Source: Actinomycetota bacterium (GTDB taxonomy: Bacteria > Actinomycetota > Acidimicrobiia > Acidimicrobiales > JAJPHE01). Taken from it: a stretch of 64,000 bases of DNA. Numbering within the stretch: position 1 is the first letter of the stretch; every line of letters begins with the position of its first letter. The DNA is taken from NCBI GenBank assembly GCA_027315345.1, contig DAHUYE010000090.1, forward strand, positions 1-64,000, in the 5' to 3' direction. This document shows, piece by piece, positions 26,753 to 33,542 of this stretch. The notes under the pieces were generated by a model, which was not told the DNA's origin, made no database searches, and saw only the letters and a list, made by a program, of their open reading frames with translations. The position numbers and the translations under genes were made by a program.

Positions 26753-27724
26753 CTAGTGGGCCACGGCACTGCGCATATGACCGACCACGTCGTGGTCGAC
26801 CATGTCCCTAGCCACCGCCAGGGCGTTGACGATCGCCCGGGCCGAGGACGAGCCGTGGCTGATGATGCAGACCCCGTCCACCCCGAGGAGCATGGCCCCG
26901 CCGATGGCGTCGGGATCCAGGTCGTGGATCAGGGGGCCGAGCGCCGGGAGCAGGACCTTGGAGGCGTCTTGGGTGGCCTCGGTGGAGGTGAAGGCGGCCA
27001 GGATGGCCTCGAAGAGGGTCTTGACCACTCCTTCGAGGGCTTTGAGCACGACGTTGCCGGTGAAACCGTCGGTGACCACCACGTCCACCCGGTCGCTGAC
27101 CACGTCCCGGCCTTCGACGTTGCCGATGAAGTTCACCCCGGCCCCGGCGGTCAGAAGGGCGTTGGTCTCCTTGACCAGCGGCGTGCCCTTGCTGTCCTCC
27201 TCCCCGATGGAGAGCAGCCCCACCCGGGGGGTGTCGAAGCCGAAGCGGGCCCGGGCGAACTCCGAGCCCATCTGGGCGAACTGCACCAGCATGGCCGGGC
27301 TGCACTCGGCGTTGGCCCCGGCGTCGAGCAGCACGGTCGGGGTGGAGCCGGGCACGGGGATCGGGGTGGCGATGGCCGGGCGCAGAACCCCGGGCAGGCG
27401 GCCCATGCGCAGTAGGGCGCTGGCCATGGTGGCCCCGGTGTTACCGGCGCTGACCATGGCCGAGGCCTTGCCGTCCCGGACGGCTTCGGCGGCTCGGTTG
27501 AGGGACGAATCCTTCTTCCGCCGGACGGCGTTGGCGGGGTCCTCGTCCATGGCCACCACCTCGGAGGCGGCCAGCAGTTCGATCCCTCCGGTGTCCCCGA
27601 CCACCTCGGGCGGGCCGACCAGGACGACGGGTACGCCCATCTCCTCCACCGCCAGGCGGGCGCCGGCCACGATCTCACCGGGTGATTTGTCCCCCCCGAC
27701 GGCGTCGAGGGCTATGGGGAGCAC
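26753..27724 (-). CDS. plsX: Phosphate acyltransferase PlsX
   Basis: PlsX turns acyl-ACP into acyl-phosphate, the acyl donor for PlsY in phospholipid synthesis. The 323-residue protein runs from LPIALDAVGGDKSPGEIV through SAGNTGATMASALLRMGR, LLDAGANAECSPAMLVQFA, GLLSIGEEDSKG, and DGFTGNVVLKALEG, to the GVDGVCIISHGSSSARAI region near the C-terminus. I place the start at the GTG at 27724, one base after the rpmF stop; longer readings enter the rpmF shadow. The rpmF-plsX-acpP order is classical. Confidence 0.95.
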   Translation of the reverse strand: MLPIALDAVGGDKSPGEIVAGARLAVEEMGVPVVLVGPPEVVGDTGGIELLAASEVVAMDEDPANAVRRKKDSSLNRAAEAVRDGKASAMVSAGNTGATMASALLRMGRLPGVLRPAIATPIPVPGSTPTVLLDAGANAECSPAMLVQFAQMGSEFARARFGFDTPRVGLLSIGEEDSKGTPLVKETNALLTAGAGVNFIGNVEGRDVVSDRVDVVVTDGFTGNVVLKALEGVVKTLFEAILAAFTSTEATQDASKVLLPALGPLIHDLDPDAIGGAMLLGVDGVCIISHGSSSARAIVNALAVARDMVDHDVVGHMRSAVAH

Positions 27725-27725
27725 G

Positions 27726-27905
27726 TCAGTCGACGTCGAGCGCCTGGCGGCCGCCGTACCAGCCACAGTTGGGGCAGACGACGTGAGGCAGCTTGGCCTC
27801 CCGGCAGTGGGGGCAGAGGCTGCGCGCCGGAGCCGACAGGCGCCAGTTGGACGCCCTCCGGCTACGGCTCTTGGCCTTGGAGGTCTTCTTCTTGGGGACA
27901 GCCAT
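27726..27905 (-). CDS. rpmF: 50S ribosomal protein L32, four-cysteine zinc form
   Basis: This 59-residue protein starts MAVPKKKTSKAKSRSRRAS and holds two CxxC pairs (CPHC and CPNC), the zinc-binding C+ form of L32. It is followed one base later by plsX. C+ ribosomal paralogues in some actinobacteria are paired with zinc-independent copies under Zur control; no second copy or Zur site was seen here. Confidence 0.96.
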   Translation of the reverse strand: MAVPKKKTSKAKSRSRRASNWRLSAPARSLCPHCREAKLPHVVCPNCGWYGGRQALDVD

Positions 27906-27924
27906 GGTGATCTCGCCTTTGATT

Positions 27925-28383
27925 CTACGGGTCGGGGCACCCGCAGGGCCCCTGGTCGAGCTCGGCGCCGCAGGTGGCACACAGCCCGCGGCAGCCCTCT
28001 TCACAGAGCGGCGCCTGGGGCAATCCGAGCAGTACAGCGTCGCGCACCAACGGCTCCAGGTCGAGTTGGTCCCCGTTGAGCAGGTAGGTCTCGGTCTCAT
28101 CCGAGCCCGGTTCGTACAGCTCCCGCACCTCGGTTTCCAGGGTCCCGGTGACCGGTTCCAGGCACCTCCGGCACGAGCCGACCCACCCGGCCCGGACGTG
28201 ACCCGAGGCCATCACCCCCCCGTGGACCGGCTCCAGGACCACGTCGGCCTCGATCGCGGCGTCATCGGGAACGTAGGTCCCCGTCACCACCAGGCCCGGC
28301 AGCGGACCCCGGCGGGACTCGCGCCGGGGTCCCTGGCGGACCAGGGCGCCGATGTTGACCAGGAACGGGGACCGAGGGGTCAG
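27925..28383 (-). CDS. yceD: DUF177/YceD family protein, probable CTG start
   Basis: DUF177 proteins are encoded next to rpmF; in bacteria and plastids they are linked to 23S rRNA or L32 metabolism. The 152-residue product shows VTGTYVPDDAAIEADVVLEP, the Cys pair GSCRRCLEP, the LEPLVRDAVLLGLPQAPLC stretch, and a Cys-rich end (CEEGCRGLCATCG) that may bind zinc. The conserved region begins close to the upstream gene's stop, and no ATG, GTG or TTG fits. The CTG at 28383 overlaps that stop as CTGA, the same 4-bp overlap used with ATG, GTG and TTG elsewhere in the cluster. Confidence 0.85.
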   Translation of the reverse strand: MTPRSPFLVNIGALVRQGPRRESRRGPLPGLVVTGTYVPDDAAIEADVVLEPVHGGVMASGHVRAGWVGSCRRCLEPVTGTLETEVRELYEPGSDETETYLLNGDQLDLEPLVRDAVLLGLPQAPLCEEGCRGLCATCGAELDQGPCGCPDP

Positions 28384-29030
28384 GCCTGGTCCTGGTCGAA
28401 GAACCCGGCCGGGGCGCCGACGGGATCGTCCCCACCGGTACCGAGGATCCGCTCGGGCCTGGCCGCCCTGTCGAGTCGCTCGGACCGTTCGAGCCGTTCG
28501 AGCCGTTCGGGCCGTTCGGGCCGTTCGGCCAGCATGTCGATGGGCTCGTCCATCTGGGGGGCGGCGGCACTGAGCTTGTCCCGACCGGCCCGGACGGTCC
28601 GCATGGTCCGTTCCAGGACGATCTCGAAAGAGGCCAGCTTCTGGTCGCAATAGTCGTCGGCCTCGTGGCGGCGCCGGGCCGAGGCATCCTCGGCGTCCGA
28701 CAGCATCCGGTTGGCGACCCGTTGGGCCTCCCGGACGATCTCGGTGCGCTGCACCAGCCGCTCGGCTCGGGAGCGGGCTGCATCCATGATCTCGTCCGCC
28801 TCGCGCTGGACCCGGTCGAGATGTTCCTGGCGGTCGCGCAACAGCCGCCGGGCCGACTTGATCTCATCGGGCAGGCGCTCGAGGGCGTTGTCGAGGAGAT
28901 CGATGACCTCGTCCTTGCTGGAGATCAGAACGGAGGTGGACAGCGGCACGGACTTACCGTTGTTGATGACCTCGATGACCCGGCGGATGAGTGTTTCCGC
29001 ATCGGGCTGATCATCGTTGTAGAGGCTCAT
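28380..29030 (-). CDS. DivIVA-like coiled-coil protein
   Basis: The 216-residue protein has an N-terminal segment (ETLIRRVIEVINNGKSVPLS) followed by ~110 residues of heptad-rich helix (SKDEVIDLLDNALERLPDEI; LLRDRQEHLDRVQREADEIM), then a charged Arg/Glu/Pro repeat tail. It resembles the DivIVA/SepF-region coiled-coil proteins that many actinobacteria encode beside coaD and rpmF, which are thought to act at the cell pole or septum. It lacks a clear DivIVA membrane-binding N-domain. It is coupled to coaD and yceD by 4-bp overlaps at both ends. Confidence 0.75.
   Translation of the reverse strand: MSLYNDDQPDAETLIRRVIEVINNGKSVPLSTSVLISSKDEVIDLLDNALERLPDEIKSARRLLRDRQEHLDRVQREADEIMDAARSRAERLVQRTEIVREAQRVANRMLSDAEDASARRRHEADDYCDQKLASFEIVLERTMRTVRAGRDKLSAAAPQMDEPIDMLAERPERPERLERLERSERLDRAARPERILGTGGDDPVGAPAGFFDQDQA
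28485..28529. repeat. Five 9-bp tandem units inside the DivIVA-like gene
   Basis: Five units of CCGTTCGRN encode a run of Arg-Pro/Leu-Glu tripeptides in the C-terminal tail. Units 1-2 are identical, as are units 3-4. Copy number could change by slippage without shifting the frame. Confidence 0.7.
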
Positions 29031-29506
29031 CGGCCCGCCTCCGACACCAGACGCTTGACCACGGGAGCAGGGACCATGGTGCTGATGTCCCCGCCGTGGG
29101 CGGCTATCTCCCGCAACAGCCGGGCCGTGACGAAGGAGTGGGCGGCCGAGGTGGGCAGGAAGATCGTCTCGATGCCGGATATCCGGTGATTCATCTGGGC
29201 CATGGCCATCTCCGAGTCGAAGTCGCTGACCGTACGCAGTCCTCTGACGATGACGTCGGCGCCGAACTCACGGGCGGCCTCCACCGTCAGGCCCCCCCGG
29301 GTGACCGCCTCCACGTTGGAGAGATGGGAGGTGCACTCCTCCACCACCAGCCGGCGCTCTTCCATGGGCAACATGCCTCCGGACTTCTGAGGGTTGCCTA
29401 TGCACGCCACCACCACCCGGTCGAACAGCTGGGAGGCGCGCTCGACCACCTCGAGGTGGCCGTTGTGAAAGGGATCGAAGGACCCGGGGCATAAGGCGGT
29501 GCGCAA
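29027..29506 (-). CDS. coaD: Phosphopantetheine adenylyltransferase
   Basis: CoaD makes dephospho-CoA from 4'-phosphopantetheine and ATP. The 159-residue protein begins ALCPGSFDPFHNGHLEVVE with the HxGH nucleotidyltransferase motif and contains VIVRGLRTVSDFDSEMAMAQ, typical of the substrate pocket. The C-terminal SFVTARLLREIAAHGGD replaces the canonical ISSS-type signature with a variant. It is coupled by 4 bp to the DivIVA-like gene and lies 3 bp after rsmD, the common rsmD-coaD pair. Confidence 0.95.
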   Translation of the reverse strand: MRTALCPGSFDPFHNGHLEVVERASQLFDRVVVACIGNPQKSGGMLPMEERRLVVEECTSHLSNVEAVTRGGLTVEAAREFGADVIVRGLRTVSDFDSEMAMAQMNHRISGIETIFLPTSAAHSFVTARLLREIAAHGGDISTMVPAPVVKRLVSEAGR

Positions 29507-29509
29507 TTC

Positions 29510-30055
29510 CTACCTTTTCCGGCAGAGGAGCTCGACCACGGTACCGCCGTAGCGCCTGGATCTGGTCACATCCCAGCCCTCCACCGGCCCGATCGGGCGA
29601 TCCGATTCGGCCACCAGGAGCGGGGCGGGCATCCGGGCGAGGAGCTCGGGCCAGTGCTTGTACCGGTAGGGCGGGTCACAGAAGGCCAGGTCGAACGGGG
29701 GTGCCGAGCGCTCCAGCCAGGCCAGGGCATCCCGGCGGACCACCTCGGCCGGGCCCAGTCCGGTGCTGGCCAGGTTGGCCCGGATGACGGCGGCGGCAGC
29801 CGGATCGTTTTCCACGAACACGGCCCGCGACGCCCCCCGGGACAGCGCCTCGATCCCCATCGCCCCGGTGCCGGCGAACAGATCGACTACTGCCGCCCCC
29901 TCCACCAGGCTCGACCCCTCCGGATCCTCCCGGGTCCCCAGGCTGTAGAGGGAGTTGAACACCGCCTCCCGGACGCGGTCGGAAGTCGGCCGGGTGGCCG
30001 AGCCGGCCGGCGCCTGGAGGCGCCGGCCCCTGGCGCTGCCCCCCACCACCCTCAT
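29510..30055 (-). CDS. rsmD: 16S rRNA (guanine966-N2)-methyltransferase RsmD
   Basis: RsmD methylates G966 of 16S rRNA. The 181-residue protein begins MRVVGGSARGRRLQAP with PTSDRVREAVFNSL, has the SAM-binding motif VVDLFAGTGAMGIEALSRGA, and the catalytic FCDPPYRYKHW. It is the first gene of the long minus-strand cluster. Its ATG lies six bases after a TAGCTT -10-like hexamer, so the transcript is probably leaderless. Confidence 0.94.
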   Translation of the reverse strand: MRVVGGSARGRRLQAPAGSATRPTSDRVREAVFNSLYSLGTREDPEGSSLVEGAAVVDLFAGTGAMGIEALSRGASRAVFVENDPAAAAVIRANLASTGLGPAEVVRRDALAWLERSAPPFDLAFCDPPYRYKHWPELLARMPAPLLVAESDRPIGPVEGWDVTRSRRYGGTVVELLCRKR

Positions 30056-30061
30056 GGTCCC

Positions 30062-30071
30062 AAGCTACGGT
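30062..30071. promoter_or_regulatory. Back-to-back -10 elements for rsmD and the thioesterase
   Basis: On the minus strand TAGCTT (30067-30062) is followed by six bases and the rsmD ATG. On the plus strand TACGGT (30066-30071) is followed by six bases and the thioesterase GTG at 30078. The two hexamers share the TA step at 30066-30067. No convincing -35 is visible on either side. The symmetry and identical spacing suggest a bidirectional promoter for two leaderless genes. Confidence 0.45.
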
Positions 30072-30077
30072 CCGGGG

Positions 30078-30470
30078 GTGGCCGAGGACGACGCCGACAG
30101 CGGGGACGACCGGGCCGCCGGCCTGCGCCTCCGGTTCGAGAAGCGCCCTCCCGGCCTGGTGGCGACCTTCGTGCCCCGGGCGCAGCACCGGGGAGGACCG
30201 GGTCTGCTCCACGGCGGCCTGGCCGCCACCGCCCTGGACGAGACCATGGCCGCCCTGGGCTGGGTCCTGGACGACGTGCACTGCGTCACGGCCACCCTGG
30301 AGCTTCGCTACCGGCTCCCGGTCCCCCTCGACGGTCAGGAGCTGACGGTGGAGGCGTGGCGGGACCGGCCCGAGCCCAGGCGGCGCCAGCGGGTCCACGG
30401 CCGGCTTCTCCTGGCCGACGGATCCCCGGCCGTGGAGGCCTCCGGGATATTCGTACAGATTCAGCGGTAA
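30078..30470 (+). CDS. PaaI-type hotdog-fold thioesterase
   Basis: Proteins of this fold hydrolyse acyl-CoA thioesters. The 130-residue protein has the HGGLAATALDETMAAL helix, the PaaI-type HGGxxxxxxDE active-site motif, followed by strands ATLELRYRLPVPLDGQELTVEA and a C-terminal ASGIFVQ. It is divergent from rsmD. An ATG at 30054 would also be in frame, but the GTG at 30078 sits six bases behind a -10-like hexamer and gives a more typical N-terminus. The substrate is unknown. Confidence 0.85.
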   Translation: MAEDDADSGDDRAAGLRLRFEKRPPGLVATFVPRAQHRGGPGLLHGGLAATALDETMAALGWVLDDVHCVTATLELRYRLPVPLDGQELTVEAWRDRPEPRRRQRVHGRLLLADGSPAVEASGIFVQIQR

Positions 30471-30519
30471 TCCACCTGTTGTCCACAGGCCCCCCGGGTT
30501 ATCCACCGCGAGATCCACA
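30468..30519 (+). promoter_or_regulatory. Cluster of four DnaA-box-like nonamers
   Basis: Within 52 bp there are four same-direction nonamers: TAATCCACC (30468), TTGTCCACA (30479, a perfect actinobacterial DnaA box), TTATCCACC (30499) and AGATCCACA (30511). Start-to-start distances of 11, 20 and 12 bp place them on roughly the same helix face. The cluster lies just after the thioesterase gene, far from dnaA or dnaN, so it is not an obvious origin. It could be a DnaA titration or reactivation site, or regulate the small gene at 30612. Confidence 0.6.
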
Positions 30520-30611
30520 GGATCTACCTCTGGCGCCCCACAGGCCGATGGGCTGATCCTGGCCGCGAGGGAACTTCGGCCGCGGTCCGGCCGATCGGGG
30601 GGGAGCGCAGG

Positions 30612-30779
30612 ATGAGGAAAATCCAGGTGGTGACCTTCGAAGAAGCTTCTCCGCTGGCCCCCCAGATCGACCACTGGGAGGCGGTCGGGTGGCGGTTCCA
30701 GGGCTTCATGCGCCGGGCCGAGGGCATCTGGGATCACATCCAGGCCGTGTTCGAGATGGAGATCGGGCTCCGGGCCTAG
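30612..30779 (+). CDS. Small hypothetical protein, 55 residues
   Basis: The ATG at 30612 follows a GGGAG ribosome-binding site at a good distance. The product begins MRKIQVVTFEEASPLAPQ and is rich in Trp, Phe and Ile, with a likely C-terminal amphipathic helix (IWDHIQAVFEMEIGL). It has no membrane helix or metal motif, and I recognise no family. Its 3' end overlaps the 3' end of the convergent membrane-protein gene by 74 bp, where that protein's tail looks like low-quality Pro/Arg-rich sequence; this favours the small gene being real. It lies directly downstream of the DnaA-box-like cluster. Confidence 0.5.
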   Translation: MRKIQVVTFEEASPLAPQIDHWEAVGWRFQGFMRRAEGIWDHIQAVFEMEIGLRA

Positions 30780-31362
30780 CCGAGACCAGCCGGGGACCGA
30801 GGCGGCCGGCCACGAGGACGATCTCCACCGTGCTGATGAACGCGATGTAGAGGGGGAAGGCGTCCACGGCCGTGGTCCAGGTGTGGATGGTCAGCAGGGT
30901 GATGACGGCGTTGGCGGTGCTGCCGAAATAGACGGCGGCCGTCTCCGTGTCGGGTTCCTTCCACGACTTGAGCAGGGTGGGCGCCGCCGCCAGGGCATCG
31001 GCGGCTATGGAAGCGATGATGGCCACGGTCCCGTGCCGGGTGGCCAGCCACACAGCCAGGCCGGCTACCGACACCACGCCGCACAGATAGTCGAGCCAGC
31101 CGATGCGCCAGTAGGACGCCCGGTTGTGGAAAGAGGCCAGGAAGACGAGCAGAGGCGAGAACCCGACCACGAAGGTCATCAGCGACCGCAGCCCGACGCC
31201 CTCGCGGACCTCGACCGCGAAGGCCAGCAGGGGTGCCGCCGACCAGAGCAGCCAGGTGACCCGGTTGGGTTGGGTAACGCCCCGGAGGGTGTCCCGCAGG
31301 TAGAAGCCGGTCCCCACGGTGGCGACGGCGGCCCCCAGGAGCACGAAGTGGACGTCCAGCAT
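30706..31362 (-). CDS. Multi-pass membrane protein of unknown function
   Basis: The 218-residue protein starts MLDVHFVLLGAAVATVGTGF and has about six hydrophobic segments, with motifs QPNRVTWLLWSAAPLLAFAVE, SYWRIGWLDYLCGVVSV and AADALAAAPTLLKSWKEPDTE. Trp-Leu-Leu-Trp and Pro-Thr-Leu in helices recall small transporter- or SWEET/PQ-loop-like proteins, but I cannot assign a family. The last ~30 residues are Pro/Arg-rich and overlap the convergent small ORF. It lies downstream of recG with a 57-bp gap. Confidence 0.7.
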   Translation of the reverse strand: MLDVHFVLLGAAVATVGTGFYLRDTLRGVTQPNRVTWLLWSAAPLLAFAVEVREGVGLRSLMTFVVGFSPLLVFLASFHNRASYWRIGWLDYLCGVVSVAGLAVWLATRHGTVAIIASIAADALAAAPTLLKSWKEPDTETAAVYFGSTANAVITLLTIHTWTTAVDAFPLYIAFISTVEIVLVAGRLGPRLVSARPGARSPSRTRPGCDPRCPRPGA

Positions 31363-31419
31363 GGACGTCCATCCTGCCCCTCAACAATCAGGCGTCTGTC
31401 CCCCGGGGCGCTCTTGCCT

Positions 31420-33540
31420 TCAGCTCTTGAACAGGAACTCGGCTTCCTCTTCGTCCAGCAGGAGCCGCAGCTCATCGGCCAGCTCGGGGTGATCTTTGAG
31501 GGTCGGGTCCGAATCCACCACCTCGGTGGCCACGTCCCGGGCCAGGGCCACCAGCTCCCGGTCCCTCCGCAGGGAAGCCAGCTTCAGGTCGTTGCGGCCT
31601 TTCTGGCGGGTTCCAAGGATGGTGCCCTCCCCTCGTAGGTCGAGATCCACCTCGGCCAGGTGGAAGCCGTCGTTGGACTCCACCATGGCCTTGAGGCGCG
31701 TCTCACCCTCCGGGGTCGAACCCTCCCCCAGCAGATAGCAGCGGGACACGGCCGCACCCCGGCCGACCCGGCCCCGCAGCTGGTGGAGCTGGGCGATGCC
31801 GAAGCGATCGGCGTCCTCGATGACCATGACGGTGGCGTTCGGGATGTCTACCCCCACCTCGATGACGGTGGTGGCGACCAGGACATCGATCTCCCCCCGT
31901 CGGAAGGCAGCCATGGCCGCCTCCTTGTCCTTGCCGGGCATCTGGCCGTGGAGCAGGCCGCAGCGCAGCCCGGACAGCACGTCCCCGGACAACCGCTCGA
32001 ACTCCTCGGTGGCCGACCGGGCCTGGATGCGCTCGGACTCCTCGATGAGAGGGCAGACGACGTAGGCCTGGTGGCCGGCCTCCACCTCCTCGCGCACCAT
32101 CGACCAGGCCGCCGCCTCCTCCATCGGGCCCCGCGCCCACTCCGTCCTGACCGGCGTCCGGCCCGGGGGCAGTTCGTCCAGCGTGGTCACGTCCAGGTCC
32201 CCGTAGACCGTCATGGCCGCGGTGCGCGGGATCGGTGTAGCCGTCATCACCAGGACGTCGGGATCCTCGCCCTTGCCCCGCAGGGCAGCTCTCTGTTCGA
32301 CGCCGAAGCGGTGCTGCTCATCGATCACCACCACCCCCAGGGCGGCGAAGTTGACGTGTTCGACCAGCAGAGCGTGAGTGCCGATCAGGATGTCCACCGC
32401 TCCCGACGCCAGCATCTCCAGCATCCGGGCCCGGCGCTGGCCGGTCACCCGGTTGGTAAGGAGTTCCACCTGCAGGGGCCGCTCCCCGCCCAGCCGGGCC
32501 GGGTCGGGCACGGACAGGTCACCGAGCAGATTCCGGAGCGAGAGATGGTGCTGTTCGGCCAGGACCTCAGTGGGCGCCATCAAAGCGCCCTGGTATCCAC
32601 CCTGGACGGCCACCAGCAGAGCGGCCACAGCGACCAGCGTCTTGCCTGCCCCCACATCTCCCTGCAGGAGACGATGCATGGGAAAGGTTCCGCCCAGGTC
32701 GGTGAGGATCTGGTCGATGGCCCGGTCCTGGCTCGGGGTCAGGTCGAAGTCGAGGCTCTGGAGGAAGCGGCCCAGGAGGTCGGACTCGGCCGGCGGAGCC
32801 GTGGCGTGGACGATCCCCTTGGACTCCCTCTCCACCGCCCGCTTGCGCATTACCAGGCTGGTCTGCATCCGGAACAGCTCATCGAAGGCGAGGCGATGGC
32901 GGGCGGCGTCCTTGTCCTTCATCGAGTCGGGGGCGTGGATCTGGCGCATGGCCCAGGTGCGGGGGACCAGTTCCAGCCGGATGCGGATGTCCTCGGGGAG
33001 GGGATCGGCCAACTCCCCGGCCCGCTCCAGCGCCTCGGCAATCCAATCGGCCACCTCCCAGGAGGCGATGCCCGCCTTCTCGGACTGGGGGTAGACGGGC
33101 ACGATCCGCCCGGTGCGGTCACCGACCAGGTCGACCAGGGGATTGTTCATCTGGCGGCGCCCCTGATAGCGCTCCACCTTGCCGAAGAGGACGACGGTCG
33201 TTCCCACCTGGAGCTGCCGGGCTCTCCAGCCCTGGTTGAAGAACACACAGCGCAGATAGCTGCTGCCGTCGAAGACATGCACCTCGGCTATGGCCCGTCC
33301 CGAGCGGGTCCGGCGGGAGCTGGACCGCTTGACCTGACCCATCACCAGGGCTTCCTCACCGTCGCGCAGGTCGGATATGGCGGCCTGCCGGCTGCGGTCG
33401 ATCCAGGTGCGCGGGTAGTAGGTGATCAGGTCCAGCACCGTGTTCACTTCGACCTGGGCCAGCGACTCGGCCCGCTTGGCCCCGATGCCCTTGATCTCGC
33501 TGACATTGAGGCCGTCCAGCTGGCGCAGCCGGCGGGCCAC
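31420..33540 (-). CDS. recG: ATP-dependent DNA helicase RecG
   Basis: RecG remodels stalled forks and Holliday junctions. The 706-residue protein has the N-terminal wedge/OB region (DLITYYPRTWIDRS; VFFNQGWRARQL), helicase domain 1 with Walker A GDVGAGKT and DExH-type VVIDEQHRFGV, motif MTATPIPRTAAM, and domain 2 with TTVIEVGVDIPNATVMVIEDADRFGIAQLHQLRGRVGR-type segments in the usual order. The GTG start lies two bases after the FakA-like gene stop, so the two are co-transcribed, as in many Firmicutes and actinobacteria. Confidence 0.96.
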   Translation of the reverse strand: MARRLRQLDGLNVSEIKGIGAKRAESLAQVEVNTVLDLITYYPRTWIDRSRQAAISDLRDGEEALVMGQVKRSSSRRTRSGRAIAEVHVFDGSSYLRCVFFNQGWRARQLQVGTTVVLFGKVERYQGRRQMNNPLVDLVGDRTGRIVPVYPQSEKAGIASWEVADWIAEALERAGELADPLPEDIRIRLELVPRTWAMRQIHAPDSMKDKDAARHRLAFDELFRMQTSLVMRKRAVERESKGIVHATAPPAESDLLGRFLQSLDFDLTPSQDRAIDQILTDLGGTFPMHRLLQGDVGAGKTLVAVAALLVAVQGGYQGALMAPTEVLAEQHHLSLRNLLGDLSVPDPARLGGERPLQVELLTNRVTGQRRARMLEMLASGAVDILIGTHALLVEHVNFAALGVVVIDEQHRFGVEQRAALRGKGEDPDVLVMTATPIPRTAAMTVYGDLDVTTLDELPPGRTPVRTEWARGPMEEAAAWSMVREEVEAGHQAYVVCPLIEESERIQARSATEEFERLSGDVLSGLRCGLLHGQMPGKDKEAAMAAFRRGEIDVLVATTVIEVGVDIPNATVMVIEDADRFGIAQLHQLRGRVGRGAAVSRCYLLGEGSTPEGETRLKAMVESNDGFHLAEVDLDLRGEGTILGTRQKGRNDLKLASLRRDRELVALARDVATEVVDSDPTLKDHPELADELRLLLDEEEAEFLFKS

Positions 33541-33542
33541 GG

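Noticed and set aside
28485..28529. Mobile-element or regulatory repeat
   Set aside because: The five 9-bp units are in frame inside a charged coiled-coil tail, so they are an ordinary coding microsatellite.
30468..30519. Chromosomal origin of replication
   Set aside because: There is no dnaA, dnaN, gyrase or AT-rich unwinding region nearby, and only four boxes are present.
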